From Paralichthys olivaceus (Eukaryota > Chordata > Actinopteri > Pleuronectiformes > Paralichthyidae), in the NCBI RefSeq assembly GCF_024713975.1, contig NC_091112.1, forward strand, positions 14,015,001 to 14,079,000: a stretch of 64,000 bases of DNA, written 5' to 3'. Below are positions 58,960 to 64,000 of this stretch, in pieces (position 1 is the stretch's first letter; every line of letters starts with the position of its first letter). The position numbers and the translations under genes were made by a program. The notes below the pieces were generated by a model that was given only the letters and a program-made list of their open reading frames with translations, ran no database searches and was not told where the DNA came from.

Positions 58960-59555
58960 GATTGCCACACAATTTTGGACAGACATCCATGATCCCCACA
59001 AGATGAATGCTAAATGTTAAGATATGAAGCAGGAATTGGACCCAAATGGAAAACTCAGACAAAAGCTCTAAGACAAATAGTCTCTAATGAGAGTAGCAGT
59101 ATTTCACAGCTAAGGTTGCAGAATGTCGCTGGTGTAGATGTTGTGTTCGGCGTGGCGTGGCAGGACACGAAGGCGTACCTGCGTGTGAACCCCCTTGGGC
59201 TCTCACAGAGTTATCGACCAGTACTGGCGGAGAACAGGTAGCCGGTTAGATGACAGGCAGATGACTTCCAGGCAAGAAACAGGCAGAGCGGAGAGGCAGG
59301 TAGGAACCTGGAGCAGGCAGTGACACAGAGAATCAGCTAACTGGAAAGCACACTGACAGGGAACAGAACTGAGAGAATATTGAAAGTACTACTACGTAGC
59401 CGGACTGTATAATCTGGTGAGTGGAGAGATGACCAGGGTTCTTATACTGCTGGAGATGATTAGTGGAGATGAGCCACACTAAAGACCATGACACTAAAGA
59501 CTTTTTTATTCCCTGAATTCTCCTTTAGGTCAAATATTTTGTTGGACCATATTAA
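58960..59555. other. Gene-free stretch
   Basis: No gene is seen. There are GGCAGG-type short repeated phrases at about 59240-59330. A family-D fragment may lie at 58980-59010. Confidence 0.35.
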
Positions 59556-59559
59556 CAAC

Positions 59560-60060
59560 TACAAGATAGACTGGTTCAAGGTTTTGTGCAGACATTCATG
59601 GTTCTCAGAGGATGAATCCAAATGACTTTGATGATCTACTGACTTTCCTGAAGAGTCACTATGAGATTAGTGCTTCTGAGTGAAATTCTTCTAGATTTTT
59701 TATAGACATTGATATTCTCCTCAGCTTGAATTTTAATATCTTTGGTGATGGGTTCAGTTTTACACTAGGGCCATCAACATTATCAATTTTAGCATGCGAA
59801 TATTTAGAAATTAGCACAAATATAAAGCGTTTTAATTAGCGACATCATCAGGTCAAAATTCAATTTCTTTCAGTACTTTGTTTTACAATGAAATACCCAA
59901 TGACATAGTCATTGCACACCATAATCCTCAGTCCTTTGAATTTAACGCTAATAAGCATGTTAGCATGCTAATATTCAACTAAACAATGTTAAACATTCTT
60001 AGCACTTTATATTAACATTGTCATTGCACTGAAGTTAGCCTTAGGCTCCAAGCACATTTC
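59560..60060 (+). repeat. Dispersed fish repeat (family D), longest copy
   Basis: ACATTCATGGTTCTCAGAGG, ATGAATCCAAATGACTTTGA, GGTTCAGTTTTACACTAGGG, TAGCATGCGAATATTTAG, GCATGTTAGCATGCTAATAT and AAGTTAGCCTTAGGCTCC appear in the order I know from a very abundant percomorph repeat. Confidence 0.75.
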
Positions 60061-60069
60061 TGCCTAAGT

Positions 60070-63000
60070 AGCCTACGTGGTTGGACTTAATCTTCTTTAT
60101 AGTTGAATAAACCATTTTCTCTGCTCTCTTCTTCCATCAATCAAATGGATGAATATTGATCAACTGCCTTTGTCTTACTTATGAGGAATGAGGTCATTTT
60201 AGGCTTCAAACATGGGAGCTCTGCATTTTATAATCTTATTTAAGATCGATTCCGCTGTGTATCTCTAAACATCACTAAGTTGTAGAGCGTCTCTGAGGAA
60301 CAGCGGAGCTCTTTATTGTGTTGGCCATGTGTTTGAATCGGGCATTGAAGAATCCTTGTCACTCCATCAGTCTGTCACATCAAGAGTCATTTCCAGCACA
60401 GACAGTGCTAGCTGTGTCTGTCAGTGCAGCCTTGTTAGTAAAGATGTCAAAGCTACATGAGTTATGGGCTCCACAGCCTTGCATGTTGTTTGATGAAATA
60501 TGCATGACACTGGCAACGCTGTCGATTTTCTGAAGGGCTGAACATATACAGTATATATATGTAGGGGTGATATGACACTACATTGACATGGTTTACTGCA
60601 CCACTGCAGTGATTGCACAAGCTAAGATACAGCCACTGTACATGTCATACGTTCCACAATAGGTTTCACTGGACAATTCAGTGGCACTGTCAGACTTTTA
60701 CTGTTTATAACATTTCCTGTTGGCATATATCGAAATTCCCAATTCTCTTATTTTCTCTTCTCTTTTACTGCCCGATGTGTGAACACAGTGTCGTGTCTCC
60801 CTGTTGAAATCAGCGTTCAAATCCAATCAGAATCTTCCCCAAATCCCCCCCAGTGGTCTACTTACCATGTGTCTCCCAGCCTTATTACGCCCAGGGAACA
60901 CTCCCTGACAGGCGCTATTGATCTCAGCCAGCTTGGAGCGATACTACGAAAGTGTTCATTGGCAGCTGATGACAGCTTTATTAGAAAAGGAGGACATGGC
61001 AGATCAGCAAGTTTCCCCCGCATCAAAAGCCCAAAGGGGGTGAACTATGGATAGAGCTCACCGCATTTGTTTGGGGATCAATTGAGTGGCCAGTTTTTTT
61101 TAAGGTGATCGATTTGTTGTGTCCAGTGGGGATAATGCACTGCGGCCACAGGTAAGCCTAAACTGTCGCAGATAGAAACCCCTCCAGTCTGTTTACCATG
61201 TGATACTTTAATTATTTTAATTTGAATGTCCGCAATGACGTGTTCGTGAACTGTTTTGATTCAATAATGCTTAAACTTGACTTCACAGCGAAAAAAAAAG
61301 TGGTTTTGCATCACTTTTCTAGGTCTCTCTCAAAACACCTCTTATATTTTATTATGCCTGCTCTTGTATTCACCGTGATGCATCGGCAGGTATGGGCTGA
61401 TGTGCTGTGAATGCACATGCAAATGCTGCATATGTCTGAGAGGGCTTGGGAGAGACAGTAAGATTAGTGTTTGTTTCTGCTGCTGACTTTTATTTGTTTT
61501 CGTTGGATTGATTCTTATGGGAAATACGTGTAACTGTGAAACTGCATAAGAGGGGTTATGGGGTTTCCAAATTACAATCCACTTTCTAGAGCAGAAAATA
61601 GCATTTCCAATTTGCTTTCTGACCACAGCTATTCTAGACCTCAATCACAAGATCTGCAGAAAAGTAGCAGGTTTGCAGGGGAATGTAAATCGAAATTTGT
61701 CCACGTCACAAAGTTACAATCAGCGGTTTGCTGACTTGATTCGAAGTGAGCTGGGGTCAGAGCCTCCTGACATCTGGCTTTAGAGTAGTTTGGGCGAGCG
61801 CTAATGAAGATACAAACAGATCTACTGGCAGGCTGAGAAGCAGGTGGCGCAAGGCCAGGCTGTGAACGATTCCTCCCTGGTGATGGATGCCCTGCCACAT
61901 ACATGAGGGGTGAGGGCGCGTGTTGTGTCACGTTGAAAATGCGGATATTACACCTTGACCCAGTGAACCGATAAATATTCATTAGGCTGCCTTCCATCGA
62001 GAGAGAGGAGCGAGTGTACAGACATCTCAGTGGTGTTGTTACGATAGGAAAATCGGATGCCCCAGCTGAGCCAGAGTGCAGCGGACTCCAAGAGAGGAGG
62101 AAGCCTCTACCATAATGAGGCTAATATACTAAAGCCCCATGTTTTTCTCCTTTGGTTTGCATAAGCATGAACTAGCTCAGAGAGAGAAATACATTGCCTA
62201 CAGCAAAGCTGGAGGTTCAGTGTTACATGTTGATGATACTTAATGTCAGTGTCAGGGGTTGGCATGTTCAATCGGCATAACCTCATCCTTCAGACGCCAC
62301 TTGTGACAACTGGATCCACTGTTGTGGCTGATGCGTGTGTGTTTTAATGGCTCCCAGATCCACACATTTCCCTACTGTCAACACGGCGGATGCTGTGACA
62401 TTACGGTCAACATGGCGGATGCTGTTACACAACGTATCTCTCGTTGACTTACTCATACAAACCCTTTCATCGTGAGCTGGTGTGAACAGTTAGAAACTCA
62501 AACTGACCGTTTCCCACAATGTGGCCTCTGTCAGTGTCACTGGCCATGGTGCTGAAACCAAATCCTGGTGATGTAACCAAGCTGTTCCCGTTCCATAGTT
62601 ATCACTGCTATTAATAAATGATTGGGAACTTTTTTTTACAGCTGTAATCTTACATTCACACTGGGGATAACTATAATCCATTTGCGTATTAATTCACACA
62701 ATAGAGTTTTAAAGTTTAAGTAGGTTTTCTAAAGATCTGCAATAGGATTTTTCATCAAAGTTGCTGCAGCAATAAATAAAAAATGTGGGTGATATGCTGT
62801 TTGATTGCCAGTAGGTGAAAATCACAAGGAAAACAACAAACAATAAATGTATTTTCTGAAAAAAATAGCCCATAGTCACATTCAGTTTGAAAGTACTTTA
62901 ATATATCATGAATATTTATCAGTCCTGAACATTCCTGAAAGGGAGTTAACTGTATTTTGCAAATGAAAGAGCAGGAGCTAGTTTGGGTGCTTTTAAGCAT

Positions 63001-63700
63001 AAACTCTGCAGCTGCTGTCCCAACTGCTTTCTGGTTGTACTGAGAGATTTCATTTAGCATTCTGTATCTGTCCATATTCATAAAGAATTAATGAGGCTTG
63101 CAGTTGGTAAAATATCTTTCTTGCTGAAGTAAAACAAGGGTGGGTCATGCTGCAGTGACTTTTGGCCCCTGTCTGTCTCATTAGGATAGAAAAAAGAAAC
63201 TCCAACTCCCAAACTCGTTCATCTTTTCTTTCATCTTGTGATGAGACACATGAACATCAGGTTTTCTCTCTTTTTTCAATCGAGACATATTATGCTCATA
63301 TTCCTGTTCATAGTTTTGATTTGGGTCAAATCAAACCCCCCTCCCGATAAAGCCCAAATTTCTCTGATTGGCTAAGCAGCCCACACTGTTTCTGTCAAGG
63401 ATTGGTCAACCACTTCCAGCACATATAGGAAATGTCGGCCTCTCCTCCGCTTTACCTGGCTTTGATAGAGGGGCGTGCCAGACTAGCCGCTATATGTGAC
63501 TTCTAGATACCCCAGAAGTACTGGTCGAACTACTGATGAAGCGTTTCAGTTGCTTCAGGAGTCTTTTCTTTTTACCTCCAACTTTTGGCTTTTTAACTTT
63601 GCAGATCTTTTGCATTTCCTTTTCACATTAGATGAAAGAAAAACTGACCAATCATTATATGTCTCCTTTAGATTTATTAATTCAGGCTAGTTTCACTCAC
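60070..63700. other. Gene-free right flank with candidate non-coding islands
   Basis: No coding exon of a known family. Islands at about 60820-61060 and 61680-62110 are GC-richer, carry short non-homologous frames on both strands, and could be regulatory. The part at about 63290-63540 resembles a short mobile repeat, but I could not define its ends. Confidence 0.4.
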
Positions 63701-63739
63701 ACAGTTCCACACATTCACATGTAAAAGCTGCCCAGTACA

Positions 63740-63815
63740 ATCACATCCACCACTGCTGGTGTACATTTTGGTTAAAAGCTTGCTCCTCTAACCTTTAGGC
63801 CACCTGCTGCTTCTT
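63740..63815 (-). repeat. tRNA-derived SINE fragment
   Basis: Read on the minus strand, GCAGGTGGCCTAAAGGTTAG followed by AGGAGCAAGC matches the tRNA-like head (box A region) of fish SINEs, which usually read GTGGCCTAGTGGTTAGAG. Box B is not recognisable, so this is a fragment and not a tRNA gene. Confidence 0.55.
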
Positions 63816-64000
63816 TGAAGGGATCAAGGTGTGACTAATCATGTGCCACGATGTAGTTGATTGATGCTGTACATCACTGTGGAATGTGTTGACCTCTCTA
63901 ACAAGGAAATTAGAAAAATAAATCAAGGTCATATATTGCAAGCATAGGCCAATCTAGATTTCAATCGTGCAATAAAACGCTCAGTCATGAAATGGCCTGG

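Noticed and set aside
63740..63815. tRNA-like box A on the minus strand
   Set aside because: Rejected as a tRNA gene because there is no box B or acceptor stem; kept as a SINE fragment.

Overview
This is vertebrate nuclear DNA, almost certainly from a teleost fish, probably a percomorph. The evidence is split genes with small introns (98 to about 1,550 bp inside coding sequence), many CA/GT and TA microsatellites, and many short decayed interspersed repeats of kinds that are abundant in fish genomes. Four protein-coding genes can be supported. They lie in the central 28.7-54.8 kb. The flanks (about 1-28.7 kb and 54.8-64 kb) hold no gene that I can recognise.

Gene block, left to right: a two-coding-exon beta connexin most like GJB3/GJB4 (cx35.4 type; 28745-29658, +); pef1, encoding the penta-EF-hand protein peflin, in five coding exons (31296-36016, +); smim12, a small single-pass membrane protein with a non-coding first exon (exon 1 ends at 39534; CDS 40733-41008, +); and an alpha connexin of the GJA4/cx39.4 type (51050-52174, -), whose likely non-coding first exon ends at 54697. 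From memory, GJB3/GJB4, GJA4 and SMIM12 are close neighbours on human chromosome 1p, so the block is conserved synteny. Peflin lying between the beta connexin and smim12 differs from the human order as I remember it. The two connexins would make gap-junction channels. Peflin is a calcium-dependent adaptor that pairs with ALG-2 in the secretory pathway. The genes do not form one pathway; they are linked by position.

Flanks and introns: the left flank holds a decayed non-LTR retrotransposon with recognisable reverse-transcriptase C-terminal protein similarity (about 12.85-14.06 kb). It also has copies of several dispersed fish repeats, a cluster of AP-1-type TGA(C/G)TCA sites 3-6 kb upstream of the beta connexin, and several GC-richer islands without reading frames that look like candidate conserved non-coding elements. 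The right flank has a roughly 386-bp terminal-inverted-repeat element (58573-58958), further dispersed repeats and more candidate non-coding elements.

I found no rRNA, intact tRNA, CRISPR array, intact transposase gene or viral gene, and nothing I would call a new biological system. The most notable items are the intron inside the beta-connexin coding sequence, the ExxxE motifs and charged loop of the alpha connexin, the altered gene order around pef1, the AP-1 cluster, and the unexplained stretch at 17.9-19.0 kb.
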